64,000 nucleotides of DNA from Dyadobacter luticola (GTDB lineage Bacteria > Bacteroidota > Bacteroidia > Cytophagales > Spirosomataceae), in contig NZ_VCEJ01000002.1 of the NCBI RefSeq assembly GCF_005860805.1, positions 2,340,375 through 2,404,374 of the forward strand, given 5' to 3'. The notes beneath the pieces were generated by a model. The model was not told the DNA's origin. It was given only the letters and a program-made list of their open reading frames with translations, and did no database searches. Numbering within the stretch: the stretch's first letter is position 1; every line of letters begins with the position of its first letter. Below are positions 33,717 through 43,352 of the stretch, piece by piece. The translations under genes and the position numbers were made by a program.

Positions 33717-33746
33717 AATGCCGCCTGGAATGATCCGGGCGGCATT
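33717..33746 (-). terminator. GC-rich hairpin with a T tract on the minus strand only
   Basis: AATGCCGCC (33717-33725) pairs with GGCGGCATT (33738-33746). The T run that completes a terminator lies on the minus strand (TTTTTTT after 33717), although both flanking genes are on the plus strand. It may still stop the dehydrogenase transcript weakly or block antisense transcription. Confidence 0.4.
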
Positions 33747-33788
33747 ACCGGATTTCCAACGCTCCTCTTTTACATTCAGAAAAGGTTT

Positions 33789-36700
33789 ATGGTCGGGTTC
33801 GGAAGACTGCTCTTGCTGTGTTTCTGCTGCATCCTCTGGCAGGATGCGCTTGGTGCGCCGGGTAAGCAGCGCACTTATGCCGTCGTGATCGGTATCAGTC
33901 AATACCAAAATCCCGCCCTCTCCACGCTCCGGTTTTCCGACCGTGACGCCACTTTGTTTGCGGCCTATTTACAGTCCAAAGCAGGCGGCAATGTGCCCGC
34001 AGGAAATATCCGACTGCTACTCAATGAAAATGCCGGGATCGCTGCGATTTATGATGCCCTAAACTGGCTGCAGGAACATTGCGGCAAGGATGATAAGGCA
34101 TATATTTATTTCTCGGGCCATGGCGATGTTGAGACCGAAAACAAGTTCAGTCTTGGTTATTTACTGGCCTACAACTCCCCGCCGAACAATTACCGAAACA
34201 ATGCAATTGCCCTGGAAGACCTCAACAAAGTAGCCAACCAGCTTTCTACTGAAAACAACGTCACCGTCGTGCTCGTCACCGACGCCTGCCATACCGGCAA
34301 GCTGGCGGGTGATTATTATAAAGGCAAACAACTGGTTGCCCGACAGTTACAGCAGATTTTAAACAATGAAACAAGGCTCGCCGCCTGCGAGGTGAACGAA
34401 GAAGCGGCAGAAAGTGAAGACTGGGGTGGCGGTCGCGGGGTGTTTTCTTACTATTTATTACAAGGTTTGAATGGCCTGGCTGATCTCGACCAGAACGATA
34501 CCATTCAACTCAAAGAACTCAATCGCTACCTGGATTCGGCTTTTATTACGGATAAAATTCTGGTCAGGAATGCACATAAGCAGCATCCGGTTTCCGATGG
34601 TAACCCCTACCAGACGATAGCGATGCGGGATATTTCTACCTTAAATAGCTTGACGGCAAATGTCGCCCGTAAACCCGGCGGCCCGCAGTCCGCAGTCCAG
34701 ATTTTCGGATCGCTCGCGATCCAGCCGATCGACTATTTATTTACCTTAATAAAAAACCAAAATATTGCCAGTAAGCTGCATTTCAGCACTTATGGCCACA
34801 TTTCACCTGATAGCCTGCCGCTCCAAATCGTGGAGGAATGTATCCTCTACCAGCAGCAGCTGGACAAAGAAAAGGCAACGAACCCGGAGCGAGATAAAAC
34901 CTATTTTTTTGCCAGGACCGACAGCCTGCAAATGTTGAAAACCCAGTTTTCACGGAGCCGCAATTTGACCAGGAATTTCAACGAGCGCTTTGTGCAGCTG
35001 GTACACAGCCAGGCGCAGGAAATGGTCAACGCGTATTTGTCGGGTGACATTGATGAGTTGGAAAAACGGCAGTATTATTCGGATGACAAGTTTTACTCCA
35101 ATTTTCTGAGCATGCTGCGGGTGGCCTTGCAGGTGTGTCCGCAGGATAATTTTTTGTATCAGTTACTAAATGTGCAGGAAGCCTACCTGAGCGGATTGTC
35201 GCTGCGGCTACAAATGGCTACGGCGCCCAAACCGGCCCCCCTGCTCGACCAGGCCTTTTCTTACCAGGAGCAGGCCTTGAAACTGGAACCGTATGCGGCT
35301 TACATTCACAATGAGCTGGGAAATTTGTACATACTCCGCAAAAAATACGCGCTCGCCGACCGGCATTTCGACATTGCACGGGAACTATCGCCGACCTGGG
35401 CGGTGCCGTGGAGTAACAAGATCCGCATCGGGCTGGCTACCAGAAATCTAAGGAAGGCGATAGAGGCATTGCAGATCTCGGATTCGCTGCAGCCCGACCT
35501 ATCCTATTCTTTTGTCAATGCAGGTTTGGCGATGGAGCAGCACGGTAACCTGCTGGCTGCCGAAAGTTATTTCCTGAAAGCGATCCGCGAGAATGAGCGG
35601 CATTTTTTGCCTTATGAAAGACTGGGCAGCATTTATACCAGCACCGGAGACTATGGAAAAGCCGACTGGTACCTTACCGAAGCTGCGTACCGAAAACGCG
35701 GTTATTCGCTGAATATGGACTATTTCATCACCGGCCTGGCATCGACCGGCGCGCCTCCCCGCTATCCAGGTGATTGGCTATCGTGCGACATGTTCCGCGA
35801 TGTGGCAGCACCAGCATCAAAGCCCTATGTGCAGCTCGTGGACGCATTGAAAACCATGCAGGAAAATCCGGAAAAGACTTTGCAGTCCTTGAAGCGGCTT
35901 TCGGCTCAGCATCCAAAAATGCCTCTTGTGCAACATTATCGGGGCAAAATGCTTTTTGAGCGTAAAAAATGGGCCGAAGCCGAGCCGATCTTGCTCGATT
36001 CGATCAATACTTACCAGCCTGACACCAGCCTGGCCGATTTTCTGCAAAAAAGCATTGGTATGCGCAGCGAAGCGGACACCTGTTTATTGGTGCAAATGAT
36101 CGGATATCAGTACAATAGGCTCGAAGATCACTACCTGCTTGCAGCTATCAACGAACATTTAAAACAACCTGAAAAAGCATTGCAGCGATACCAGCAGATT
36201 TCTGACATTGAAAATAACCTACTGAAAGACCAGGCCACTTTTCAGGGGGATTTTGCCAAAACAGACAACCCCTGGTACGCGGAATTTTTACAGTATTCGC
36301 CTTACGCGCAGAACCCGGAATTGGCGCCATTTTTGCCGCTCCCGGAAATGGCTGGATACCTGAAAATAGCTAAAAATCAGGAAGATGCGGGTGATTATCT
36401 GTCTGCGGAAAAGACCTATCTCCGGCAGGTACAGCTGAACCTGGAAGTGGGAAACGCCAGGGTGGCTGCTTTGCAAAAAATGAACTTCGCGGTGAGTAAC
36501 GCGAGGTCGTATCGGATTCAGGTGAACAGGCTGGCGGAGGCGGCGACTTTTCAGTTTTATGAAAGAATGGACAAGCTGTTTCCGCGGGATAGTGAGTGGC
36601 AGAGAAAGGCCGGAATATTCCTGTATAACCGGCTTGCGAGGGCTTTTAGTAATGTTCCGGCTGCCAGTTACGAGCTGGCTTACAAAATCCTGAAAAGTTA

Positions 36701-37580
36701 CTCTTATCCGTTTTTGGCAAATGAAAGCTTTGGAACGGTACCGGGTCCCGGTGAAATTCAGGTGGCAATTCCGGGCACCGGAGAATTCCTGCAAGTAGCT
36801 TTTCCCGTATACGATCCGGCCCTGGTTTCCCTGGAAAAGTTGAAAATGGCGGTCCGACTGTCAGGAGATTTGGAACCTGATCCGCATTTGCTCGAAGCGA
36901 TTGCCGATTTGCTTAGCTGGACAGGGAAGCGCAAAGAGGCTTTGGAAAAGTACCGGGAATTGATCGCGCGGCATCATCCGGACGCAGCGCTCCTTACCAA
37001 GATCATCAATTACAGCATTGCAGCCCAGGAACCTGATTTGGCCGTGCAGCAGCTGGAAGTTTTGTATAATCGGGGAGAGACAACCCGGGCTCAAAACATG
37101 CAACTGGCTGACTGGTATGCATTAAGCGGCCAACCCGGGCGTGCGACGATTATTTTGGAAAAAGAAAAAACAAAAAATCCGACGCTGCAAAATGAGGCTT
37201 CTTTGATTTTGGCAAAAACAAACCTGCTGGCCGGCCGCAAATCCGACGCCCTGACTTACCTGCAAGCCGCGCCCGCTTCCCTGCACGCCGACGCTGAAAA
37301 CCGCAACCCGGCAAAAGCCGTACAAGATTATTCGCTCGCCCGGTTATATGCCCGTCAGCGACAAAAAAATAAAGCATTTGCTGCGTTATACGAATCACTA
37401 AAAAACGGGTTTACGTCGGAAAACGTCGTGGCAACCGACCCTGCCTGGGAACGTTTGCGCAAGTCTGCCCGATGGAAAGAAATGATGAAGCAGTACCCGT
37501 TCCAGCCGCGCGAAAAGTTTTATAAGCAAGACCACGATCGGGACTGGTATGGCACTTTGGATCAGTTACTTAGCGAATAA
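33789..37580 (+). CDS. Secreted caspase-family (peptidase C14) protein with long TPR region
   Basis: 1263 aa. Signal peptide 1-22, caspase-like domain at about 28-270, then roughly 900 residues of helical TPR-like repeats. The catalytic dyad is intact: His111 in YFSGHGD and Cys167 in TDACHTG. The fold cores KQRTYAVVIGISQYQNPAL and GVFSYYLLQGLNGLADLD are typical of bacterial C14 proteins (metacaspase relatives). TPR units include EPYAAYIHNELGNLYILRKKY and DLSYSFVNAGLAMEQHGNLL. Bacterial caspase-like proteases cut after Arg/Lys and appear in defence and stress pathways, but a secreted TPR-fused form is of unknown role. The neighbouring gene on the other strand is a second caspase-family protein, converging with a 3-base gap. 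Confidence 0.88.
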   Translation: MVGFGRLLLLCFCCILWQDALGAPGKQRTYAVVIGISQYQNPALSTLRFSDRDATLFAAYLQSKAGGNVPAGNIRLLLNENAGIAAIYDALNWLQEHCGKDDKAYIYFSGHGDVETENKFSLGYLLAYNSPPNNYRNNAIALEDLNKVANQLSTENNVTVVLVTDACHTGKLAGDYYKGKQLVARQLQQILNNETRLAACEVNEEAAESEDWGGGRGVFSYYLLQGLNGLADLDQNDTIQLKELNRYLDSAFITDKILVRNAHKQHPVSDGNPYQTIAMRDISTLNSLTANVARKPGGPQSAVQIFGSLAIQPIDYLFTLIKNQNIASKLHFSTYGHISPDSLPLQIVEECILYQQQLDKEKATNPERDKTYFFARTDSLQMLKTQFSRSRNLTRNFNERFVQLVHSQAQEMVNAYLSGDIDELEKRQYYSDDKFYSNFLSMLRVALQVCPQDNFLYQLLNVQEAYLSGLSLRLQMATAPKPAPLLDQAFSYQEQALKLEPYAAYIHNELGNLYILRKKYALADRHFDIARELSPTWAVPWSNKIRIGLATRNLRKAIEALQISDSLQPDLSYSFVNAGLAMEQHGNLLAAESYFLKAIRENERHFLPYERLGSIYTSTGDYGKADWYLTEAAYRKRGYSLNMDYFITGLASTGAPPRYPGDWLSCDMFRDVAAPASKPYVQLVDALKTMQENPEKTLQSLKRLSAQHPKMPLVQHYRGKMLFERKKWAEAEPILLDSINTYQPDTSLADFLQKSIGMRSEADTCLLVQMIGYQYNRLEDHYLLAAINEHLKQPEKALQRYQQISDIENNLLKDQATFQGDFAKTDNPWYAEFLQYSPYAQNPELAPFLPLPEMAGYLKIAKNQEDAGDYLSAEKTYLRQVQLNLEVGNARVAALQKMNFAVSNARSYRIQVNRLAEAATFQFYERMDKLFPRDSEWQRKAGIFLYNRLARAFSNVPAASYELAYKILKSYSYPFLANESFGTVPGPGEIQVAIPGTGEFLQVAFPVYDPALVSLEKLKMAVRLSGDLEPDPHLLEAIADLLSWTGKRKEALEKYRELIARHHPDAALLTKIINYSIAAQEPDLAVQQLEVLYNRGETTRAQNMQLADWYALSGQPGRATIILEKEKTKNPTLQNEASLILAKTNLLAGRKSDALTYLQAAPASLHADAENRNPAKAVQDYSLARLYARQRQKNKAFAALYESLKNGFTSENVVATDPAWERLRKSARWKEMMKQYPFQPREKFYKQDHDRDWYGTLDQLLSE

Positions 37581-37583
37581 CAT

Positions 37584-38990
37584 TCACTTTGAAACCTCAA
37601 ACCGCGCGGATTGCAGCCGGCGATTGTTCACGCAGGGGCCATCGCCTTTACAGGGTGCCGAGAGCGACAGTCGGGTTGCCTTGGCGCGGGTATTTGCCAG
37701 CAGGCTCAGCCAGGTAACATTACTCCCCGAGCCGTATAGGACATTGCGCATTTCGGACGTAAACGAATGTGTGAAATAGCCGCCCAAATCCGGATTTCCC
37801 ACTGCAACCTGGTACTTGTCGGCCGATCCGATAAGGATAGAAACCGGCTTTTCGGGAAAGAAAAGTTGTGCCACCAGATATGCATTGATTTGCGGCTGGT
37901 AACCGGGAGGATCTTTGACAACGAGCGGATCGGGGCCGAGGGGCGCCGTCACGCCCACGTCGCTGTTACAGCAGTCGCTGACGCAGAGCGTGACGCGGGC
38001 TTTCTTTTTGAGCAGCATTTTACTAACTGATTCCAGGCCCAGGTTATTTTTTCCCAGATCCGCATCCTTATTAAGTCGCAGCGACATCCTGGGATACAAA
38101 CTTTTATCGTCCGTATACCGAAAACCGTGGCCGCTGTAATAAAAAACGACAATGTCGATGGCAGTGGGACGTATACCGGCCAGCGCACTTTCAACCGCTT
38201 TAATACTGAGGCTGGGACCAGAAATCTTATAAACCTGGATCTCCATGTTCATATCAGCCGCCAGCTTCGTGAAAGTGCCGGTTACTTTGTCCAGATCAAT
38301 TTTCGTCGTCTCCCCGATAACCTTGTCGACGGTATTGGCGACGCTGATGAGGTAAAGCTTTTCTTTTCTCCTGGGCAGGCTGCCTCGCTGCCCGGTATTG
38401 CCGGTTTGGTAAAGGATGTCGTTGAAAATGTCATCCGATTCATTGTAAAAAACCCGCACGAGATCGGTTTCGTCCCGCAGACCCGTGGCACTTTTTTGCT
38501 GGTTTACAAGCATTTCCGAGGAAATCCAAGTACCGTCGGGTAAATGATATTCAATGTTTATTGGAAGATAATACAGGTTTTCGCCCGCTTTTTCTTTTTT
38601 AAATAAAATCCTGGGTGCGTGAAAACCATCGATGGTAGTAGCGAGAATGGGCAGTGGCTCACCGTCCGGAATAAGGTAATGATCCGGATTTTGGATGCCC
38701 TGGCTAATGTCCGTCGAATCAAGCAGGCCGACTTCCAAAAGCCTCTTTTCACCCGATGCGGGATCGACATACCGGACCCGCGCAATGCCGGAACCGTTAT
38801 TGGCTAGTGTTAAAAAGGTATAGTAAGTGAGGGGCGATTTTCCTGGGGGCGTTATTTTATTTTCAAAATAAAAATATGACTGCCCAAATGCCTTTAAACC
38901 AAACCCTAATACCAAAAAAACGAAAAATCCGGCAGCAAAATACCTGAGGCAAAACTGCCTGAAATACCTGCAACCGGATTTCTCGTTCAT
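37584..38990 (-). CDS. Caspase-family (peptidase C14) protein, second copy
   Basis: 468 aa. A cleavable signal or anchor helix (AAGFFVFLVLGFGLKAFGQ), a unique beta-rich N-terminal domain at about 38-215 (YFYFENKITPPGKSPLTYYTF), then the C14 domain. The dyad His288 (YYSGHGF) and Cys340 or Cys341 (SDCCNSD) is intact. The domain starts EKLYLISVANTVDKVIGETT. It is not a close copy of the 1263-aa neighbour, as the accessory domains differ. It is followed by a lipoprotein gene on the same strand upstream (7 bases), so the two may form an operon. Substrate unknown; paired secreted caspase-like proteins suggest a common surface or periplasmic function (inference). Confidence 0.85.
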   Translation of the reverse strand: MNEKSGCRYFRQFCLRYFAAGFFVFLVLGFGLKAFGQSYFYFENKITPPGKSPLTYYTFLTLANNGSGIARVRYVDPASGEKRLLEVGLLDSTDISQGIQNPDHYLIPDGEPLPILATTIDGFHAPRILFKKEKAGENLYYLPINIEYHLPDGTWISSEMLVNQQKSATGLRDETDLVRVFYNESDDIFNDILYQTGNTGQRGSLPRRKEKLYLISVANTVDKVIGETTKIDLDKVTGTFTKLAADMNMEIQVYKISGPSLSIKAVESALAGIRPTAIDIVVFYYSGHGFRYTDDKSLYPRMSLRLNKDADLGKNNLGLESVSKMLLKKKARVTLCVSDCCNSDVGVTAPLGPDPLVVKDPPGYQPQINAYLVAQLFFPEKPVSILIGSADKYQVAVGNPDLGGYFTHSFTSEMRNVLYGSGSNVTWLSLLANTRAKATRLSLSAPCKGDGPCVNNRRLQSARFEVSK

Positions 38991-38996
38991 AAAATT

Positions 38997-39230
38997 CTAC
39001 TTCGTTTTGCGGCCCTCAGGACGGTCAGAGGCAGAAGAATCCACAATCGGCATCGTGTCTGGCGGCATTACCATGCTGGTGTCGACCTGCGAAGTATCCA
39101 CCTGCATCGTATCCGCAGCGTCTGCTTCTTCGGCTTTCTTTTCGCTGCTGCATGACGTAAACATCCACGCGGCGACTAATCCGGTAGCGAGCAAGCCGGA
39201 AAACTTGATTTTGTTCGTAATTTGTGGCAT
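38997..39230 (-). CDS. Small acidic lipoprotein, hypothetical
   Basis: 77 aa. Lipobox WMFTSC with the lipid Cys at about residue 27, then an acidic, Asp/Thr/Met-rich disordered tail with near-repeats (DTMQVDTSQVDTSMVM; PPDTMPIVD) and a basic end. No fold expected. It lies 6 bases upstream of the caspase-family gene and is probably its operon partner. Confidence 0.75.
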   Translation of the reverse strand: MPQITNKIKFSGLLATGLVAAWMFTSCSSEKKAEEADAADTMQVDTSQVDTSMVMPPDTMPIVDSSASDRPEGRKTK

Positions 39231-39341
39231 ATCGGTCAGATTTGGTTGGTCAAACTAACAATTTATTCTTAGAATTGTCAAAAATTAAAGAGATTATTTT
39301 CAATTTTTGATTTTCAGTACGCTAATCCTCGTCAAATCAAG

Positions 39342-41510
39342 TTGTTCGCATCATTTTATCTGGGTCAAACCGTGGGACGGTTAACGATTCTGCTCTGCCT
39401 GACAGCGGTGTTATGGTGCTTCTATTTGCCCGATGCGAAAGGCCAGATCAGCAACCTTCGCGTACTCAAAGAGAAGCAAAGTAAACTCATTAAAAATCCT
39501 GATTACCAGCGAGATACCGCTTATTTGAATGTCATAAACCAGATTGCTTTTCTGTATGCCGACAGCTATCCGGACAGTGCTTTGATACTCCTGAAAACAA
39601 ATGTGATCGGCTGCCAGCAGGCTTCTTATCAAAAAGGTGAAACCGACAGTTATAAAATTACCGGTAATGCCTATATGACAAAGGGAAATTTTGAGGAAGC
39701 GCTCAGTTGGTACCAGAAAAGTTATGAGCTGGCGGAGCGCATTCATTATCAGGCTGCATTTCCCGGGATAAGAAATAACATTGGGCTGCTTTATACGAGC
39801 CAGGGAAATTATGCGGCGGCGTTGAAAGAGTTTTATTCGGCTTTGAACGCTGCCGAGGCGATCCACGACAAATTCGTCATGAGCAGCACGCTCAACAATG
39901 TAGCGATCATTCATTTTTATCAGGGAAAAATGGACTCGGCCGACAGTACCTACAAACAGACGCTGGAAATCGCCAAAGAAATCAAAGATACCATCGGTAT
40001 TATCCTGGCTTACAACAACATTGCCGAAGTGAACATTGAGCAAAAGGCTTTGCCGCTCGCATTGAAAAACCTGAATACCGCATACGCGCTCGCCCGCGGC
40101 TACAACAATCCGGAAATGCTCACGATCGTATCACATTCGCTGGGCAACACGTATTTTCAGATGGACAGCCTGACGAAAGCGGCGGGGTATTTTGAGGCTG
40201 CTTCCAAACTCGCGCAGCAGCACGATTACAGTACTTCGGCCTGTAAGGCGCTGATCGGGCTTGCGCGGATTTACCAGCGGCAGGGGCTTTTGAAAGAAGC
40301 ATTAAAAAATGGCCTGGAAGCGCTGGAAAAAGCGAAAGTGATGGGCCACACCCAGCTGCTCCGCGACGCCAGCGAAATTGTGTCGCGGATTTATGAAGAT
40401 ATGGGCGACGGCAAAAATGGCCTGACTTACTTCAAGCAATTTAAGATTTACTCCGACAGCCTGCGTAACATTGAAAGTCAGCACATTGCGGCGGCTTATG
40501 ATGCCAATCTGGAATTTTCAAAAAAAGAAAGCACCCTGCAGCAGCAGAATTTGCAGCAACAGTGGATGCTCATCGCGGGCGGCGCGGCATTGATCCTGAC
40601 CATCGTGATCCTGGTGATGGTGAACCGCAACCGGCAGCGGCTCGATAGTACCTATAAAGAATTGCAGCAGAAGAATGTGGAGATCGAGTCGCAGCGGAAC
40701 CGGGCGGAAGAAGCATTGAAAGAATTGAAAGCGGCTCAGGCACAGCTGATTCAATCCGAGAAAATGGCAAGCCTCGGAGAAATTACGGCAGGTATCGCGC
40801 ATGAGATCCAGAACCCCCTGAATTTTGTCAACAACTTTTCAGAAACCAGCATTGAGTTGCTGGACGAGATCAAGGCCGAGCTGGCCGCGGGCAATCCGGA
40901 GCTGGCGATGGAAATTATGGAAGACGTGGTGGGCAATCTGGAACGTATCCACCAGCACGGCAAACGCGCCGATTCGATTGTAAAAGGCATGCTGCAGCAC
41001 AGCCGAAACAACAGCGGGCAAAAAGAGCCGACCGACCTGAATGCGCTGATCGACGAGTTTGTGCAGCTGAGTTACCACGGCCTGCGGGCGAAGGACAAAA
41101 CATTCAATTCGGCGATTGATAAAGAACTCGACCCGGCGGTGGACAATATGCTGCTGGTGCCGCAGGATATGGGCAGGCTGATCCTGAACCTCGTCACGAA
41201 TGCATTTCACGCGGTGCAGCAGAGGCAAAACCAGGGAAGCGATGCGACTTACCGGCCAGTAGTAACAATTGTCACGCAAAAACTGCCTCACAAAGTCAGG
41301 ATCACGGTGAAAGACAATGGTACCGGCATTCCCGAAAATATCCGGAACAAGATTTTCCAGCCGTTTTTTACCACCAAACCTACCGGCCAGGGCACCGGTC
41401 TCGGCCTTTCGCTGAGTTATGACATTGTGACAAAAGGGTACGGCGGCAGCATTGACGTACAATCGACATTAGGCGAGGGCTCGGTGTTTACGATCGAGTT
41501 GCCGGGATGA
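39342..41510 (+). CDS. TPR-containing sensor histidine kinase
   Basis: 722 aa; the start is TTG at 39342 (GTG at 39372 is an alternative). Signal or anchor helix at about 10-28, periplasmic TPR array at about 85-385 ([41 protein letters not shown]), TM helix at about 405-425 ([19 protein letters not shown]), coiled coil, HisKA with His in [14 protein letters not shown], and HATPase_c ([28 protein letters not shown]). The kinase is complete but no response regulator is adjacent. Periplasmic TPR repeats probably recruit a protein ligand. It is divergent from the lipoprotein/caspase pair and followed after 63 bases by a phosphatase lipoprotein gene. Confidence 0.92.
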   Translation: MFASFYLGQTVGRLTILLCLTAVLWCFYLPDAKGQISNLRVLKEKQSKLIKNPDYQRDTAYLNVINQIAFLYADSYPDSALILLKTNVIGCQQASYQKGETDSYKITGNAYMTKGNFEEALSWYQKSYELAERIHYQAAFPGIRNNIGLLYTSQGNYAAALKEFYSALNAAEAIHDKFVMSSTLNNVAIIHFYQGKMDSADSTYKQTLEIAKEIKDTIGIILAYNNIAEVNIEQKALPLALKNLNTAYALARGYNNPEMLTIVSHSLGNTYFQMDSLTKAAGYFEAASKLAQQHDYSTSACKALIGLARIYQRQGLLKEALKNGLEALEKAKVMGHTQLLRDASEIVSRIYEDMGDGKNGLTYFKQFKIYSDSLRNIESQHIAAAYDANLEFSKKESTLQQQNLQQQWMLIAGGAALILTIVILVMVNRNRQRLDSTYKELQQKNVEIESQRNRAEEALKELKAAQAQLIQSEKMASLGEITAGIAHEIQNPLNFVNNFSETSIELLDEIKAELAAGNPELAMEIMEDVVGNLERIHQHGKRADSIVKGMLQHSRNNSGQKEPTDLNALIDEFVQLSYHGLRAKDKTFNSAIDKELDPAVDNMLLVPQDMGRLILNLVTNAFHAVQQRQNQGSDATYRPVVTIVTQKLPHKVRITVKDNGTGIPENIRNKIFQPFFTTKPTGQGTGLGLSLSYDIVTKGYGGSIDVQSTLGEGSVFTIELPG

Positions 41511-41573
41511 TTTTTGAATAAAGAAAACCTTACGCCGCGCTCGTGTGTTGATCTGAAAAATCATTACCCGATC

Positions 41574-42449
41574 GTGAAAAAAATACACTTCATCTTCCTC
41601 CTGCTGCTTGCCTCCTGTACTGCGAAACTTCCGCAACAATACGTTACCAAAACCCTACCCGATTCACTGCTGCCTGCCCGGCGGCACGTTGCTTTTGAAA
41701 ACGAGGTAAATTTCCGGGACCTGGGCGGCTTTAAAACAACCGAGGGACGTACATTAAAGTGGGGGAAAATTTACCGGTCGGATAATCTTTCCGAATTGAA
41801 AACCAGCGAATTTCCCAAATTTGAAGATTTGCACATTAAAACGGTTTTCGATCTTCGGACCAACCAGGAGATTGAGGGAAAAGAAGATCATTTGCCAGCA
41901 GGCGTAACGCACCTGCACACGCCGACCGTCGCCGATGAGGCCGGGCAGATTGCCGGACTGAAAAAACGCGTCATCGATGGCGGGCTCGATGAGGCGGAGG
42001 CAAGAAAAATCACGACAGACTTTTACAAAGATGCCGTGAGCGTGAATGTGGATTCGCTGCGGGGCATTATCCACCGCATTCTGGATCAGAACGAGCCGGT
42101 TTTGTATCATTGCTCTGCCGGGAAAGATCGTACCGGCATTGTTTCCGCATTGATTTTGTCGATCCTGCACGTGGACCGCGAGACGATCATGAAGGAATAT
42201 TTAATGTCCAATTATTACCGGGCGGAGAAAAACAGCAGGACTTTGGGAAAAGCCAAAGCCGGGAAGATCATCAAGCGAAAAATGGATCTGGATGCGATAA
42301 CGGTGCTCATTACGGTGGACGAAAGTTTCATGCAGGCGGTGTTCGATACCATCGACCAGCGCTATGGCGGGATGGACAATTTTATCAAAAATCAGCTGGG
42401 TTATGACGCTACTGCACGGAGCGAATTAGTTTTGAAATATACCGACTAG
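41574..42449 (+). CDS. Tyrosine/serine phosphatase lipoprotein (Y_phosphatase3 family)
   Basis: 291 aa from the GTG at 41574, which gives a clean lipoprotein signal (VKKIHFIFLLLLASC); the TTG at 41514 gives no signal. Family motifs: NFRDLGGFKTTEGRTLKWGKIYRSDNL and the P-loop HCSAGKDRTG with catalytic Cys180 and its Arg six residues later, then the general-acid region and ESFMQAVFDTIDQRYGGMDNF near the end. These are protein-tyrosine-phosphatase-like enzymes of the SidF/LipA type. Lipidation implies action in the periplasm on phosphorylated proteins or phosphoinositol-like molecules (inference). Proximity to the TPR kinase gene may be coincidental. Confidence 0.9.
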   Translation: MKKIHFIFLLLLASCTAKLPQQYVTKTLPDSLLPARRHVAFENEVNFRDLGGFKTTEGRTLKWGKIYRSDNLSELKTSEFPKFEDLHIKTVFDLRTNQEIEGKEDHLPAGVTHLHTPTVADEAGQIAGLKKRVIDGGLDEAEARKITTDFYKDAVSVNVDSLRGIIHRILDQNEPVLYHCSAGKDRTGIVSALILSILHVDRETIMKEYLMSNYYRAEKNSRTLGKAKAGKIIKRKMDLDAITVLITVDESFMQAVFDTIDQRYGGMDNFIKNQLGYDATARSELVLKYTD

Positions 42450-42517
42450 TCATTATCCTATTTTGCTCCAATTTTACCGGTGGCTTACTGGCATCTGCCG
42501 ATAGTTAAATGGAATGC

Positions 42518-42565
42518 AATGCTTAATCCGATTATGTTTTAATTCGGATTAAGCATTTGTTTTTA
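42518..42565 (+). terminator. Terminator after the phosphatase gene
   Basis: Perfect 14-bp arms, 42518-42531 and 42544-42557 (AATGCTTAATCCGA and its complement), with a 12-nt loop and a following TGTTTTTATG. It lies 68 bases past the phosphatase stop. Confidence 0.75.
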
Positions 42566-42601
42566 TGATAACCCACCTTAAACCATCATTGCAGACATTT
42601 T

Positions 42602-42976
42602 ATGAACTGGAACCTCCAACAACAGAGACAGAAAGCATTTTGCGAAGCCATGAGCAGTGAATTTTATGCAGTTGCGCCTGACCAGAAAGTCGGGATATCG
42701 CGGAACATCCTGGAAGCAGCGCTTCCGATTTACGGTCTGCGGATCGCGCCGGAGGGCGACAGTAACGGCTGGTATATCTGGGCCGGCCGGGAATTAAGCC
42801 TTTTCGAAGATTTTTTCCTGCCACTCCATGTAAAGCATCTCGACGATTGGAGCCCCGACGTCGTAAAATTCCTTGCCCTCGCCCCGGGCTGGCGCTTCAT
42901 CAAAGCCGGTGATTACGAGAATGTCTGGTTTGATGAAAATCTGCTGCCTCCGGGAAATGTGGCTGACCAAGCTTAA
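42602..42976 (+). CDS. Imm33-like immunity-type protein
   Basis: 124 aa, no signal peptide. The C-terminal two thirds (NGWYIWAGRELSLFEDFFLP, then LHVKHLDDWSPDVVKFLALA and PGWRFIKAGDYENVWFDE) look like the Imm33 (DUF2185-related) domain found in polymorphic-toxin immunity proteins and also as orphan genes. No toxin gene is adjacent, so immunity function is not supported by context. It may be an orphan immunity gene or a housekeeping member. The family assignment is by pattern only. Confidence 0.7.
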   Translation: MNWNLQQQRQKAFCEAMSSEFYAVAPDQKVGISRNILEAALPIYGLRIAPEGDSNGWYIWAGRELSLFEDFFLPLHVKHLDDWSPDVVKFLALAPGWRFIKAGDYENVWFDENLLPPGNVADQA

Positions 42977-42993
42977 CACAATTTTCTTCCGCC

Positions 42994-43034
42994 AATCGCC
43001 TGGCGGTATCTGTCAGGCGATTGATCCTTTTTTT
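42994..43034 (+). terminator. Terminator between the Imm33-like gene and the tri-cysteine leader operon
   Basis: AATCGCCTG (42994-43002) pairs with CAGGCGATT (43014-43022); GATCC and a run of seven T follow. Confidence 0.85.
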
Positions 43035-43063
43035 ACATTTTCAAAAAAATAAATCTGCCTCGC

Positions 43064-43112
43064 TTGGTAATCTCAAATCCTTAAACTTACTTTGTCTATA
43101 TAATTGATAGAC
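43064..43112 (+). promoter_or_regulatory. Promoter of the leader-peptide/desaturase/SusCD operon with inverted repeat at the start site
   Basis: TTG at 43064-43066, a 20-nt spacer and TTACTTTG at 43087-43094 (one mismatch to TAnnTTTG) make a good Bacteroidota promoter. GTCTAT (43094-43099) and ATAGAC (43107-43112) form an inverted repeat that covers the expected start site, a plausible operator. The leader then runs about 60 nt to the tri-cysteine ORF and contains a 9-codon ATG-to-TAA mini-ORF at 43113-43142. Confidence 0.55.
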
Positions 43113-43164
43113 TATGGCTTCGAACCACCCGCAGCTGTATTAAAACACAAAATCTTTCGCAGAT

Positions 43165-43299
43165 ATGAAAGCGATTATTTTACGTGACGCAAGCCTGGCT
43201 GCCCGCCCAGGCCAGGTGGTGAATCTTATGCTGCAGCACGCGGCTTCCCACATTACATTTCCGGCGACATTCCGCACCATGCAACATTGTTGTTGCTGA
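43165..43299 (+). CDS. 44-aa ORF ending Cys-Cys-Cys-stop, candidate cysteine-sensing leader peptide
   Basis: ATG to TGA, too short for most ORF callers. It begins MKAIILRDASLAARPG and ends ATFRTMQHCCC with codons TGT-TGT-TGC-TGA (43288-43299). The Cys codons lie inside a small hairpin: GCAAC (43281-43285) pairs with GTTGC (43292-43296). It has a promoter upstream and four genes downstream in the same direction. Poly-Cys ORFs at operon starts are known in mycobacteria, where ribosome pausing at Cys codons under cysteine limitation regulates downstream genes. The design here is comparable (inference). It is not a signal peptide and has no other family that I recognise. It could instead be a short metal-binding or modified peptide. 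Confidence 0.55.
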   Translation: MKAIILRDASLAARPGQVVNLMLQHAASHITFPATFRTMQHCCC

Positions 43300-43352
43300 C
43301 CCCGCATTCCTGCGCATCTTTTATTTTTCAGTAATTCAATTTCCAATTTATC

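Noticed and set aside
43140-43346. 68-codon minus-strand ORF over the tri-cysteine ORF
   Set aside because: No start-region or family support; the plus-strand operon and promoter explain the region.
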